Below are positions 12,486-23,772 of a DNA stretch of 64,000 bases, one piece after another. The DNA lies in NCBI GenBank assembly GCA_963662155.1, contig OY759267.1, forward strand, positions 14,514,989 to 14,578,988. The letters are read 5' to 3'. The notes under the pieces were generated by a model that saw nothing but the letters and a program-made list of their open reading frames with translations, did not search any database and was not told the origin of the DNA. Each line of letters opens with the position of its first letter. The stretch's first letter is position 1. This DNA is from Lamellibrachia columna (Eukaryota > Annelida > Polychaeta > Sabellida > Siboglinidae). Position numbers and translations under genes: made by a program.

Positions 12486-12974
12486 GGGCCAATGTCAATG
12501 GTTCATATGTTGAGCACAATTAATTGTATTTATAAAACACCATTACATGCGTCGTTACTGTTCATTTCTAGACACGATTTTAGGTGAATTCATGCATTCT
12601 TGCTGTCAGGGCTGGGTTCAATTAAAATGGTAAATTACAATGGCCCGTTACAATTATAATTACAGAGCCTCATGAAAAACAGTTAGAATTACAATGACAT
12701 TGTTCCTAAACAAGTCATTTTCAATTTCTCCGTAACTGTAGTAATTAATGACGAATTACGCATTGACATTAACAACACAACCCTGTCAGTTACATCATTC
12801 GAATCACTCTGAAACCCCGCGCATTTAAATGGCAACTACGTCATGTAAGATTAATGACACGTGTTAGTCAGGTGGTAGCCATATCAAATGTCATTTATAT
12901 GTCTTTGTCGAGTGAACGATCTCAAGATGAATAGCCGTTGAAGCGGTCAGCCCAATGCGGAGACAGGGGTATTT
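12486..12974. repeat. Direct repeat, right copy
   Basis: Second copy of 11396-11907. It ends about 130 bp upstream of the TATA box at 13104. It carries small indels against the left copy, including a rearranged stretch near 12900-12940. Confidence 0.9.
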
Positions 12975-13103
12975 TATGAGGTCAACTGAGGCTAAATCAC
13001 CGAGTCCGTGACGCCAACAAGAGGAGAAAACGTCCATCGAATCGCGTCGGACATCGGGTATCGGCCGGAGGGTGGGACTACATTAGCATAATTCATGTTT
13101 ACC

Positions 13104-13111
13104 TATAAAAA
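13104..13111 (+). promoter_or_regulatory. TATA box of an orphan promoter
   Basis: TATAAAAA followed by GC-rich GGCCCGC. The predicted start site is about 30 bp downstream. The layout (TATA box, short first exon ending in AT, then a GTGAGT donor) is that of the three small galaxin-like genes at 45776, 58409 and 61557, but the first exon is shorter here. Confidence 0.65.
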
Positions 13112-13133
13112 GGCCCGCATAGGCAGGTTATTT

Positions 13134-13169
13134 AGAAGACAGCGCTCGCGGAACACACATCGGCAAAAT
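13134..13169 (+). other. Candidate non-coding exon 1 ending in AT (split start codon)
   Basis: From the predicted start at about 13134 the exon runs to CGGCAAAAT at 13169, followed by GTGAGTACACG, a near-perfect donor. The small galaxin-like genes also end exon 1 in AT and supply the G of ATG from exon 2. No matching exon 2 is visible close by. The best in-phase partner I found is the acceptor at 27928, where AT plus GATTGTATC starts the large galaxin-like protein. That pairing needs an intron of about 14.8 kb and is inference. Confidence 0.5.
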
Positions 13170-13175
13170 GTGAGT

Positions 13176-13741
13176 ACACGTAAGATTCGAACTAAATGGT
13201 TGCTCTTGTGCATGTATACGTCTAGACTTCATAAATCATTTCGCTAGAGTAAACAATTCTTACACACCAAGACTAGTTTTATGAAAGGATATAGTTGCAA
13301 GCGAGCAAACCCAACTTAGCGGCATCGTTGAAAGTGTTACACGTTTATTGAATTGACGGTGGACAAACATTGCGGCAGAAAAGGCGGGGTAAAATAAACC
13401 ATTATAATTGATAGCGTTTTAAGCGTACAGCATGCTGTTATGCTATAATAAAATATTTCATTTTGGAGATTCCCACGAAAGAGGATTTGTGGCATGTGCT
13501 GTTTTAGAACATTAACTTTATCGTTTTGTCATAGAAGGAAGATCCCGGGTAACACGTAATCCTCGTGACGTATAACACACAGGAAGATGAAGTTACGATA
13601 GACAAATCTTCTTTTCTAGTAGCGAAAATGTCCCAATGGCGTTCAGTAAGCGCGCAGATTATACACAAAGTTGCATTGATTTACTAGTTGGTTAGGCAGG
13701 AGAATATACTAGAAGATACTAGAGGAAATGAACTTTCTAGA
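13176..13741. other. No recognisable feature (possible intron)
   Basis: Unique sequence after the donor at 13170. It shows no acceptor followed by an open Cys-rich frame. Confidence 0.4.
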
Positions 13742-14150
13742 TTACTCAGCTCGGACCACTTGTCCACCGTAGATACGTTGTTCAGCTCGGACCACTTGTC
13801 CACCGTAGATACGTTGTTCAGCTCGGACCACTTGTCCACCGTAGATACGTTGTTCGGCTCGGACCACTTGTCCGCCGTAGATACGTTGTTCAGCTCGGAC
13901 CACTTGTCCACCGTAGATACGTTGTTCAGCTCGGACCACTTGTCCACCGTAGATACGTTGTTCAGCTCGGACCACTTGTCCACCGTAGATACGTTGTTCA
14001 GCTCGGACCACTTGTCCACCGTAGATACGTTGTTCAGCTCGGACCACTTGTCCACCGTAGATACGTTGTTCAGCTCGGACCACTTGTCCACCGTAGATAC
14101 GTTGTTCAGCTCGGACCACTTGTCCGCCGTAGATACGTTGTTCGGCGGAA
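13742..14150. repeat. 36-bp minisatellite, about 11 copies
   Basis: The unit contains GCTCGGACCACTTGTCC and ACCGTAGATACGTTGTTC. Only two or three positions vary, such as CCACC/CCGCC and CAGC/CGGC. Since 36 is divisible by three, frames stay open on both strands (a repeating DHLSTVDTLFSS-like peptide on the plus strand). I treat these as artefacts. Confidence 0.95.
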
Positions 14151-14540
14151 CGTCACACGATTTCACCGCAAAGTAACACGCACATGATTTAGCCACACTA
14201 AAACGGATATTACTGTTCGTCACGCATGTAATATGGCCCAATAAACCCAAAGTCTTTCACTTGGCAGCCGGTCGAACAGAGTAATGTATGCGCATGCACA
14301 TCAGCCGCTTTGTAGCGCTTCGTTTACCCCGGCAATGACTCGGCAGTAAACCAGCTGTTCTGCGGTCGGGGTTCGTAAATCAAGTATCTCCTTTGACAGC
14401 GTGGTCACTGTCAGACGGCGACTTTTCGCTGAGAAATATCTGTCATTCAGTCCCGCTGACTCTGGCGTCGTCGTGGCGTCGCCGTGGCGTCGTCGTGGCG
14501 TCGAGTGTTGTTTACGTATTACCGACGAATACGTTCCTGA

Positions 14541-15488
14541 TATTGACAGAGGATGTTACGAGGAAAGAGCTACTCTGAGGTAGCGACAGAAGGCGTTATG
14601 AGGAAAGCGCTATTCTGAGGTATTGACAGAGGGCGTTACGAGGAAAGCGCTACTCTGAGGTAGCGACAAGGGGTGTTACGAGGAAAGCGCTACTCTGAGG
14701 TAGCGACAAAGGGAGTTACGAGGAAAGCGCTACTGTGAGGTAGCGACAAGGGGCGTTACGAGGAAAGTGCTACTGTGAGGTAGCGACAAGGGGAGTTACG
14801 AGGAAAGCGCTACTCTGAGGTAGCGACAAAGGGAGTTACGAGGAAAGCGCTACTGTGAGGTAGCGACAAGGGGCGTTACGAGGAAAGAGCTACTCTGAGG
14901 TAGCGACAAGGGGCGTTACGAGGAAAGCGCTACTCTCAGGTAGCGACAAAGGGAGTTACGAGGAAAGAGCTACTCTGAGGTAGCGACAAGGGGAGTTACG
15001 AGGAAAGCGCTACTCTGAGGTAGCGACAAAGGGAGTTACGAGGAAAGCGCTACTGTGAGGTAGCGACAAGGGGCGTTACGAGGAAAGAGCTACTCTGAGG
15101 TAGCGACAAGGGGCGTTACGAGGAAAGTGCTACTGTGAGGTAGCGACAAGGGGAGTTACGAGGAAAGCGCTACTCTGAGGTAGCGACAAAGGGAGTTACG
15201 AGGAAAGCGCTACTGTGAGGTAGCGACAAGGGGCGTTACGAGGAAAGAGCTACTCTGAGGTAGCGACAAGGGGCGTTACGAGGAAAGTGCTACTGTGAGG
15301 TAGCGACAAGGGGAGTTACGAGGAAAGCGCTACTCTGAGGTAGCGACAAAGGGAGTTACGAGGAAAGCGCTACTGTGAGGTAGCGACAAGGGGCGTTACG
15401 AGGAAAGAGCTACTCTGAGGTAGCGACAAGGGGAGTTACGAGGAAAGCGCTACTCTCAGGTAGCGACAAAGGGCATTACGAGGAAAGC
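14541..15488. repeat. 40-bp satellite with 160-bp higher-order repeat
   Basis: About 23 units of TAGCGACAAGGGGCGTTACG + AGGAAAGCGCTACTCTGAGG. Diagnostic variants (AAA/AAG, GGGA/GGGC, GCGC/GAGC/GTGC, CTGTG/CTCTG) recur every four units between 15021 and 15420, which gives a 160-bp higher-order unit. The array abuts the 3' end of the LINE at 15489. Confidence 0.95.
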
Positions 15489-16811
15489 GCTATTCTTATT
15501 TAGATTCAGATATAATTTCTTCAGATCCACAGCAAACAAAACATACAATACAAACTCAACATACATTAACATAATATAGCAATCTTATAACAATATATAC
15601 AAAACATGGAATAAGACAATATCCACGAAGCAAAATTATAATATTATTATAGTATCAAAACATAAATCAAAATAAAAGTATAAATTAGTATTTAACAAAT
15701 TATAACTAACTATTATCTGATAGCTCCTATGGACTTGGGAGACCCCTATTAAGACCAGATAGATCGCTATCATAGGAGCCACCCTCTAGTAAATTAGTTA
15801 ACGCAAAAGCTTCGAATCGTTAAATGTTATGTTAAAAAAAATTCAAATTTACAAACAGGTTGTTCACACAATAATAACAACAATGGACTATTTATAATGT
15901 GCTATGAGTTTATAGGTAATAAACCTTTCATAATGGATAAAGCCATATAAACTATGTGCATCTAGCTTGCTTTTTATCAGCTCAGAAGATCTATTTATTA
16001 AAATTGGTATACTATGCATCAAGCATCTTTTTTTGCAAATTCATGTTGAATTGTGTTTAAATGAATTTCACTATATGTTCGTGTATTCTCATTGTGAATG
16101 TCACTATATGTTCGTGTATTCTCATTGTGAATGTCACTATATGTTCGTGTATTCTCATTGTGAATGGTGTGATTGGGCTGTAGTGGCAATTGTTGTAAAC
16201 AAGTAGGTAATTTGCTATGTGTACATTTATAATAACACTAGAATTGTTGAATTCGTAAGATATATTGAGCCTTCAGTATGTTTTATTGCTTAAAAAAGTA
16301 GGCATGTATGCGCATTATATTTACTTAGATAAACTATTCGCATTGCTCACTTTTGTAGCTTGAAAATTCTCTCACACTTAAATAATTTATATATGGTTGA
16401 AGTGTTAAAGAGGGTTCATTTTATATGTGATGGTAAAACAATTTATTAAGAATTCCGATTATTTTAGAACATTTGTTGGAAGTTTTTATGTTTAAATTAT
16501 CATGTATAATCGTACCAAGATAATAAACAAAATTACATTGTCAATAACTGTGGCATCTATTTTAAGCACAGGGATACTTAAAGCTTTTTTTACACAGTAT
16601 ATATTTTGATTAGCTTACATTATGAGATAACTTGTTTATTTAACCATTCACTTAGTTTGGCTAATTCCGTATTTATTAAGGTATCTACGTTCACTTCCTT
16701 AATGAAAGTCTTAAGTGACTGAAAGGTACTAAAGAGTGTGGTGTCATCGGCATACATAATAAAATTAACTTTGTGATTGCTTGTTAAATGTTATTTATGG
16801 ACAGGCATAAC
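15489..16811 (-). mobile_element. LINE (family 2): RT motif C to 3' UTR
   Basis: The minus strand reads NHKVNFIMYADDTTLF (the catalytic YADD box), INTELAKLSEWLN, then in shifted frames TSNKCSKIIGILNKLF, IFKLQK, AMRI and LSKYNAHT. It then gives RCLMHSIPILINRSSELIK, SKLDAHSLYGFIHYERF and a stop near 15890. The 3' UTR follows (15720-15890) with GGTGGCTCCTATGATAGCG. Frameshifts show that it is inactive. The upstream part of the same element resumes at 18236, beyond a GC-rich insert. Confidence 0.88.
16069..16165. repeat. 33-bp triplication inside the LINE
   Basis: Three copies of a 33-bp unit beginning TCACTATATGTTCGTGTATT and ending CTCATTGTGAATG lie in the C-terminal coding part of the decayed LINE. 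The expansion happened after insertion. Confidence 0.9.
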
Positions 16812-18235
16812 CCGCAAACTAGAATTTCGGCCCAGGCCCGGCCCAGGCCCGACACAGATCGTGAATGTTTAGCTCAGGCCCGGCCCGCAAGTTTCAGGTC
16901 CATACCCGGCCCATACCCGCGGACCAAAGACGAGTAAGCCCGCGGCCCGCAAGCCCGCGGCCCGCAAGCCCGCGGCCCGCTAAGTTTAGAGAAGATAAAA
17001 CTATAATCTTATAAGAAATACGAAACACAAATAAACTGTAAAACAGACTTATTGTTTTGATAAATAAAATATATGAACATTGTATAATGTTTACTACTTA
17101 AAAACTATTGTCAGTTGTTGTTTAGTAGTGTCTAGCTAGTAGCTAGTACTAGCTACTACTATGTCACCCACTGGCACTGACACCCAGTGGCATTTCCAGC
17201 AGGGCTGCAGTCACTAGCCTGAGACAGATCAGGTTGAGACATGTGTGAATTAGTACAAATGTGAATGAATCAGTACTGGGGAAATTGTAGCTACAAAATA
17301 GTAGACACTAGTTCACACAATTGAAAAATACCAATTACCAACTGGGGTGGGTACTGGCAGTCTGGCACTACTGGGCAGTGGCCAGTTTGCTGGTCATTCA
17401 GGCCGGCAATGTTTGGAGGGAAGACCAAGACAATATAATGTCCACTGGTTTGGTCAAAGGGTGATTAAGTTCGGTTTACAGAGTCTAGACGTCACAGATT
17501 AAGGGATAGGAAGTTAAGTTTGAGCTAAAGAAGAATGATGGGAAACATGCATTAACTGTGATGAAGCCAGTGAAACAAGTGCCACTACTCCAGTCACAGT
17601 GTCTTGGAAAGCCAGTACATGTTTAAAGAATTACAATACAAAGATATGGGCATGCGACTATGCATATATTTTATATGAAATGTCTCTATTTAAAGAATGC
17701 ACATTATTAAAAGTATACCATAGGAAGTCCCATTGTTGAAAAGAGGTTAAACTGCATTCCAATGTATAAAGCACTAGTGTCATTTATAATTTCATGCAAG
17801 ATCTCAATTTGCAACTATAATACTAAAGAAATAATTTTAAGCATTCATTAACCGGAATTACAATTTATAATCAATTTGTATTCATAATAAAATTAATAAT
17901 CTGGGTTTTGTATGAATATTTTTATTATGTCCAGGCCCAGCCCAAGCCCGGCCCGGCCCGCTCACACTAGGCCCAGGCCCGGCCCAAGCCCGATGTGTTT
18001 AAAAAATGTTCAGCCCAGTCCCGGCCGGCCCGCGGGCTCTTTTTCTAGTAATAGCCTTGAAATCATGTTATGAAAATACCCTATAAATTTCTCTTTGGTG
18101 GCCATCTTGGATCATGCATAATTGGCTCATTGTCTAATTTTTTTGTCTGACATTATTGAATTATTTTGCCACAAATTTCATATTTTTAGGACGTATAATA
18201 AGAAAGATAGGTTTTTGGGGTTAAACCTGTCCTTA
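16812..18235. mobile_element. GC-rich-ended cassette inserted in the LINE
   Basis: About 1.4 kb separates two parts of one LINE. Both ends are rich in GGCCCGGCCC words. A block of about 60 bp near the left end (GCCCAGGCCCGGCCCAGGCC ... AATGTTTAGCTCAGGCCCGG) recurs in the same orientation near 17980-18040. The interior is AT-rich with no coding capacity. Possibly a non-autonomous hAT-like element, but I cannot define the termini or a target duplication. Confidence 0.5.
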
Positions 18236-18480
18236 AGTAAATTAAAAAGAGAAGAGGGCCAAGGATTTAACCTTGAGGTATACCAGTGGACATTTTTTAT
18301 GTGTTCGATAAGATAAGTTGTAATCCGTCTAATTCGATCAATGATGTATCTTCATGTTCATATAACCAACTTACTTGTAGATAGATAACGCTAAAATTGA
18401 AGTTGATAGATTGTAACTCAAAAACAAAGGCTTCCAATTCACTAAATTTAGCATTAATCTATTGTATGTGTGTGCTCATT
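18236..18480 (-). mobile_element. LINE (family 2): endonuclease and RT motif B remnants
   Basis: The minus strand from about 18480 reads NAKFSELEAFVFELQS, NFNFSVIYLQVSW and HEDTSLIELDG, which resembles the start of an APE endonuclease domain. It then jumps to TGIPQG*ILGPLLFLIYL (RT motif B, with one stop) at about 18290-18240. An internal deletion therefore joined endonuclease to RT before the cassette at 16812-18235 split motif B from motif C. Confidence 0.78.
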
Positions 18481-18747
18481 TTGCGTAAACAATATTTCTT
18501 TCACATATTAATAGTGAATTTAGCTTTTCATAATCATAGTATGAGAAACCCACTTTAACAAACATTAGTGTAACTCTGTAACAATGACTAACAAATGTAC
18601 ATGGATTTTATGTTCACAAAAAAAAACAGACTAATAAATATGTACTAGTTTTTGACAGATTGACTTTTAGGCACATATTCGTTATTTTAAAAGTTGATAT
18701 ATCGGCACCAATAGTACAGAACTTTGAAGAAACATAAAAAAAACAAG
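18481..18747. other. No recognisable feature
   Basis: AT-rich spacer. Confidence 0.4.
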
Positions 18748-18827
18748 GTAGTGATAGAGGGCATTAAGAGGAAAGCGCTGCTCTGAAGTAGTGATAAAGA
18801 GCGTTAAGAGGGAAGCGATGGTTTTTA
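18748..18827. repeat. Two dispersed units of the 40-bp satellite
   Basis: TAGTGATAGAGGGCATTAAG + AGGAAAGCGCTGCTCTGAAG, then a second, more diverged unit. They align over the full 40 bp with the array at 14541-15488, 3.3 kb away. Confidence 0.85.
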
Positions 18828-18844
18828 TCGGGGATTCTATGGTT

Positions 18845-18885
18845 AGACAGACAGGCAGACAGACAGACAGACAGACAGACAAAAC
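18845..18885. repeat. (CAGA)n microsatellite
   Basis: About eight tetranucleotide units with one variant (CAGG). Confidence 0.9.
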
Positions 18886-19061
18886 TGAATACTGGCGAAG
18901 ACGTGATTTAGTTTGTTGAGGGCAATAATAGAGGCTGTCGTAGGAGGATGCGTTCAACGCACTAGTTCAGCCACTATGCACGGAGGAGAGGGTTGGATTA
19001 AGATATTTAAGGAAATGCTTTGTTAGGAAAAGAAGACATCGAACTATAACCCAGCTGGCGT

Positions 19062-19206
19062 ATGTTTGTATGTTTGTGTGTGTGAATGTGTGTATGTTTG
19101 TATGTTTGTATGTGTGAATGTGTGTATGTTTGTATGTTTGTATGTGTGAATGTGTGTATGTTTGTATGTTTGTATGTGTGAATGTGTGTATGTCTGTATG
19201 TTTGTT
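19062..19206. repeat. 32-bp minisatellite, four copies
   Basis: The unit is built from TGTATGTTTGTATGTTTG and TATGTGTGAATGTG, with a 32-bp period. Confidence 0.9.
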
Positions 19207-20904
19207 CACGTTTCCCCGTGGACGGCTTGTACCCCGGGCGCCAAACTTTCAGGGATTAATCTACTACCCCACGAATGAAACGTAACGTCTTTATTTTTTT
19301 CGAAATACCCCATATATCAAGGGTTCTTAGTGGTTTTTATGGTAAATCAAATGTTCGCTACGTAAAACGTTAACTTCCAACCATCTCAGAAACCAGGCGT
19401 GCGCGGCGAATACTTCGGTACGTAAACCGTTTGAGAGTATGTAGCGCCATCTGGGCGGTTTATATTAATTCTAGTAGAAAGCACGCACCCATGTATTGGC
19501 CCGAGGTCGCAGACCGAAGACCAATACACAATAAAAAGATATTTTACTATTCGACAACCAACACAAGTATCCATTGGTCTAAATTCACGCGACCTTCAAC
19601 ATTTCGAACATGCAACGAGTATTGCACCACGTTTGACGTTCCCTTAAACAATCTCGAGCGTATTGATGGCATATTGGCCTGAGCGATTTGGCAAACGTGG
19701 CTATCATGACTGTCACGTATGAACTATCACGTTATCCCGTCGTGCGGACGGGCATTTTTGCTAATGTTTATAAGGGATGGACTCTGTCTTACCGGAAAGT
19801 GGCTGCTGTCTTTGAAGATGGACTGATAGGATCATTTGACAGTGGCACGAGTAGTTTACCTCGTTTAAACGAGATGGGCAGGGCGGTTTCCTATGCCTCA
19901 AACAGGGCAAGAGGCCAGTAGTACAAATAAATCAGCAAATAGAAGTCCGGAAAACTTTTTTGACGTTGGACTTATATCGGCCATGTGACAGTAACGTAAA
20001 ACTTAACGGTAAAGATAACATTTTATGTGTTTGTTTGTGTGTAGACTAATATCATTCATATCAAGTGTACTACTTAATGCGCGAAGCAGCAAAGCTTGAG
20101 CTGACATATGAGTACAGAAATAAAGAGTCTAATCATGCTATATTCATTGTTAATGTGTTAAATTATGTAAACAAATCTTCAAATAATCATATCTCGAAAA
20201 GTATTTTACCGATTTTGAAACCTTCTTCACATTTTAGTTTCTCACGACTGCTGAATTGGAACTAACAGTTTATGTAATGTTTAGGAAAGAGAGAATAAGA
20301 AGAAGGGAGGTGGAGTGGTTTTAATTAAAATATGTAAAATTAGACAAGAGAAACATATTATGATGGAGCTGTTTGTTGCAACATAGCTTGAGGAAATTTA
20401 ACGTTGACTATCCGATTAGGAGAACAACAAACACAAAAGAGAAGTGAGTAAAGACAATGTCTTATAACTGCGGTTTTAACCGCGAAGTATACAATCGGAA
20501 ATGTTTAACGTTGCACTACCTAATGTTAAAATAAATTCACCACGCTAAGCCATATATGATGTCCAATCATATCAGTACCAGAGGAAGTAACATATTCTGG
20601 TACAATTTGTAGGCATCTGTATCATGTGGAATTAGCAACATGTTGCTCTGCTCACTTTACTGTTCAACTTTTAGTATGCACGAATCGAAACCCTCGTAAT
20701 AAATACCGTGGACGTGTTTAAGCTTCAACTGTTACATTTCATAGTTTATGTATATTTTATTTCTGTAACGGCGACAGGGAATTGGACTCGCCTCTGTCTG
20801 TCTCTGGCATCGTTTGTGTGTGCTTTATTACTTAGGTTCTTCGTGATCGTAGGCGGTGGCCTCGGTGTAGTAGTCGTAAGTAGGCTACCCAATCCTTGCT
20901 GAAT
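19207..20904. other. No gene I can support
   Basis: Short plus-strand frames at 19431-19682, 19688-19921 and 20065-20265 carry no motif I recognise. At 20831-20876 a pyrimidine-rich TTTATTACTTAG acceptor, 40 bases coding for FFVIVGGGLGVVV (if joined to AT) and a GTAAGT donor look like a mini-exon, but nothing else supports it. Confidence 0.35.
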
Positions 20905-21025
20905 TGCTCTACCCGCCCCATGAATAGGACTATTTCAATCATTGCTCTAAAAATCTCCGTTTAAGAGGACCGCATAAACGTGACTTCTATATCTTCCCTA
21001 AACTGTCGCTGCTCAGGCTTTTGCC
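20905..21025 (-). mobile_element. LINE fragment (family 3), short
   Basis: About 110 bp aligns with 49385-49485 (shared words: AAAAATCTCC, GACTTC, ATATCTTC, CTAAACTG, CAGGCTTTT). That region encodes the KIWKSSLRRFL / VVETVL section of a reverse transcriptase C-terminus on the minus strand. Confidence 0.5.
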
Positions 21026-21974
21026 CTCCTGGTTGTTATTTTCGTCATTACGCCTAACAATCCACGGACCGAGAGAGACGAAGTCGTTCTCCTTTTCCAC
21101 GTTTCTGACCAGGTGGGATTTGGAGAAGGGGGATTGGCAATATTCAATGCATATTGCTAATAATACTCAATACATTAATATCATACGAATGTCACTCCCA
21201 TGTAATTTTATTTATGATCATAATATCATTTATAATAAGTTTAATTTATATAGGCCCTACTACCAGCATGTTCCCATACCCCGAAATGTATACCCATATG
21301 CCAGTTTCCAAAATGCAACAACATCAACAGTTTTATCAAACTACTTAGATGTATTTAGACCATATTGATGACCTTATTGTCCTTTCCAAATAAGTGTTGT
21401 ACGTTCCTTTTAATTTGTGATATCTCTGTGTAATATTACTCTTAAGTTTTGTAAGTCAGACACATTTTGTAAGTCAAACACTTTTTTATCCAGTTAATTA
21501 CGCCATACCAAACCCACGAATAAGTAAGATAGTTTCTCTTTGAAAATATTGGTATACAACAGGATTATAATTCCTATTTTGAATATAAATATATATAAAA
21601 CACAAAACTAATAACAATAGAACATCTAGCATACCACATTGTGCAGCCCAAATCAACAAGTTTATACCGACAGAGTTTCCTTTTCAAGTGTCTATACTGT
21701 GAGTAGATTAACATCGGAAAACAAAATGACGACAATGCAGGAGAAGGTTCAATGCCTTGTGTGACTTGCAGAGACCGTGTCAATATTTTGCGCTGAAGTC
21801 TGTCATTTCGCTGCAGTGCATGTAACAACTGCAGTTTGCAGCCATACCTTTGTGAATGATACGGTGATAGGTTGTTGTTGGCATGTTGAGTTATCGTGAA
21901 ACACGCTGAAGCGAATTCCGTGGGATGCGATGAAACGATTTGCTCACCAGTTCGACACGTTCATGCAGGAGAAG
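21026..21974. other. No recognisable gene
   Basis: Frames at 21021-21368 (+) and 21574-21828 (-) are unsupported. GCAGGAGAAGGTTCAAT occurs at about 21736 and again at 21966, just before the TA tract. Confidence 0.4.
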
Positions 21975-22515
<541 letters not shown>

Positions 22516-23057
22516 TTGGTGCCTTGCCTGTTTATGCGATCACGATCCTGCATTTCACACGACGATACACGACCATAGCCAGACAGCTAGGTCATCGAGG
22601 ATAGTTTGCCAACCTCTCCCCTCAATCCTGTAAAACCTCCATTGGATGTTGCTTCGAATGAGACCCAGGCACATGTTTCGAGACTTTCCATGACAGAGGC
22701 TAAGTTATTAAACCCAAATGAAGATGGAGCACCTTGGAGAGCCACTGCACTGCTTAATGACTGTGACGGTTTGAGCGTGAATTCACTGAAGTGGTTAGAT
22801 CGTAAAGTTAATTCATGAGACGTTGACTGGTTCTTTTGCTGTTGTGCTTAGTTGTGATAAGATTGAAGTCATGTGCTTACGGCAGCAACATAACCATCGA
22901 AGCGCTGTGGCCGTAGCCATATTTGTCTTCGTTCAGTTTTTTAAACCTAAATATTGGGTTGACGACAAAAATAAATAGTACAGTGGGGGTGGGGGGGGGG
23001 GGTGGGGTCACCGTGGAAAGTTCCTAAATGGGAACTGAGGAAAATTAATCTCACCAT
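22516..23057. other. No recognisable gene; poly-G tract
   Basis: A plus-strand frame of 70 codons at 22606-22818 matches nothing I know. A G-rich run lies at 22984-23006. Confidence 0.4.
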
Positions 23058-23404
23058 CTAATGATGATATAGATGGGTGGTGTCAGTTGTAACAAATTCG
23101 GGCAGGTGATTCCGTTCAAGGGTGTGTTGAATTAGTTGATGATTCATATGCCAAATCCACCTGCTAGATGGATGAATGTACAGTGCAGGTTTGTCAACTG
23201 TGAGCGATATTCTCATGAAGTACATAGCCGGCATGTTCCACGCAGCCATTTATTTTGGAAATGAATGCCTTTTGAGTGTTTGGGCTTAACAGCTTGTTGA
23301 CAATGATAAATACTTATTTCCTCCTCCTGTGTTGTTAAACGTTCGTGTATATTGAAATGGGTGGACTTGTATTTAATCGGATGGTTTCGAACTAATGGTT
23401 CCAA
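23058..23404 (-). other. Two overlapping unrecognised minus-strand frames
   Basis: Frames at 23213-23404 and 23058-23249 look protein-like in composition (for example RLTTQEEEISIYHCQQ and KPALYIHPSSRWIWH). Read in succession they could be one frameshifted relic of a mobile element. I do not recognise the family, and there is no promoter or splice evidence. Confidence 0.25.
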
Positions 23405-23689
23405 TAACTTACACAGTGGTGGTCTTTTATCTTATTTAAAAAGGGGGCAATGTGTTTTGCTGGAACTAGTCCCTCCTGTGGCAGTCAAAAGGCTAAAGGT
23501 AGAACGGATGGAAGTAGCATGCTAATATGGTCTACTTTTTCCTTTAGCAATGTAAGGTCGTATGCTATTAAGAAAATCGTATGGGAAAATCTAGTCAACA
23601 TTAGGAGATTTATTCACCTTCGTCATTCGGTGTTCTTAGCAACAATTCAGAAGTTACAACTGGCTGACTTGGTGCACCAGCACTCTCCT

Positions 23690-23772
23690 TACATCGGTGT
23701 TACAGTGTTACATCGTTACACTGCTACAGTGTTACAATGTTACATTGTTATAGTGTTACAGCGTTACAGCCC
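23690..23772. repeat. Short minisatellite of about 8-9 bp (GTTACA)
   Basis: Irregular repetition of GTGTTACA, CGTTACA, TGCTACA and TGTTACA words. Confidence 0.8.

Noticed and set aside
13684..14250. ORFs of 125-188 codons on both strands
   Set aside because: 36-bp repeat, divisible by three; the simultaneous frames on both strands show that it is not coding.
20836..20875. Mini-exon giving MFFVIVGGGLGVVV if joined to an AT-ending exon
   Set aside because: Good acceptor and donor but only 40 nt, with no downstream partner exon and no similarity.
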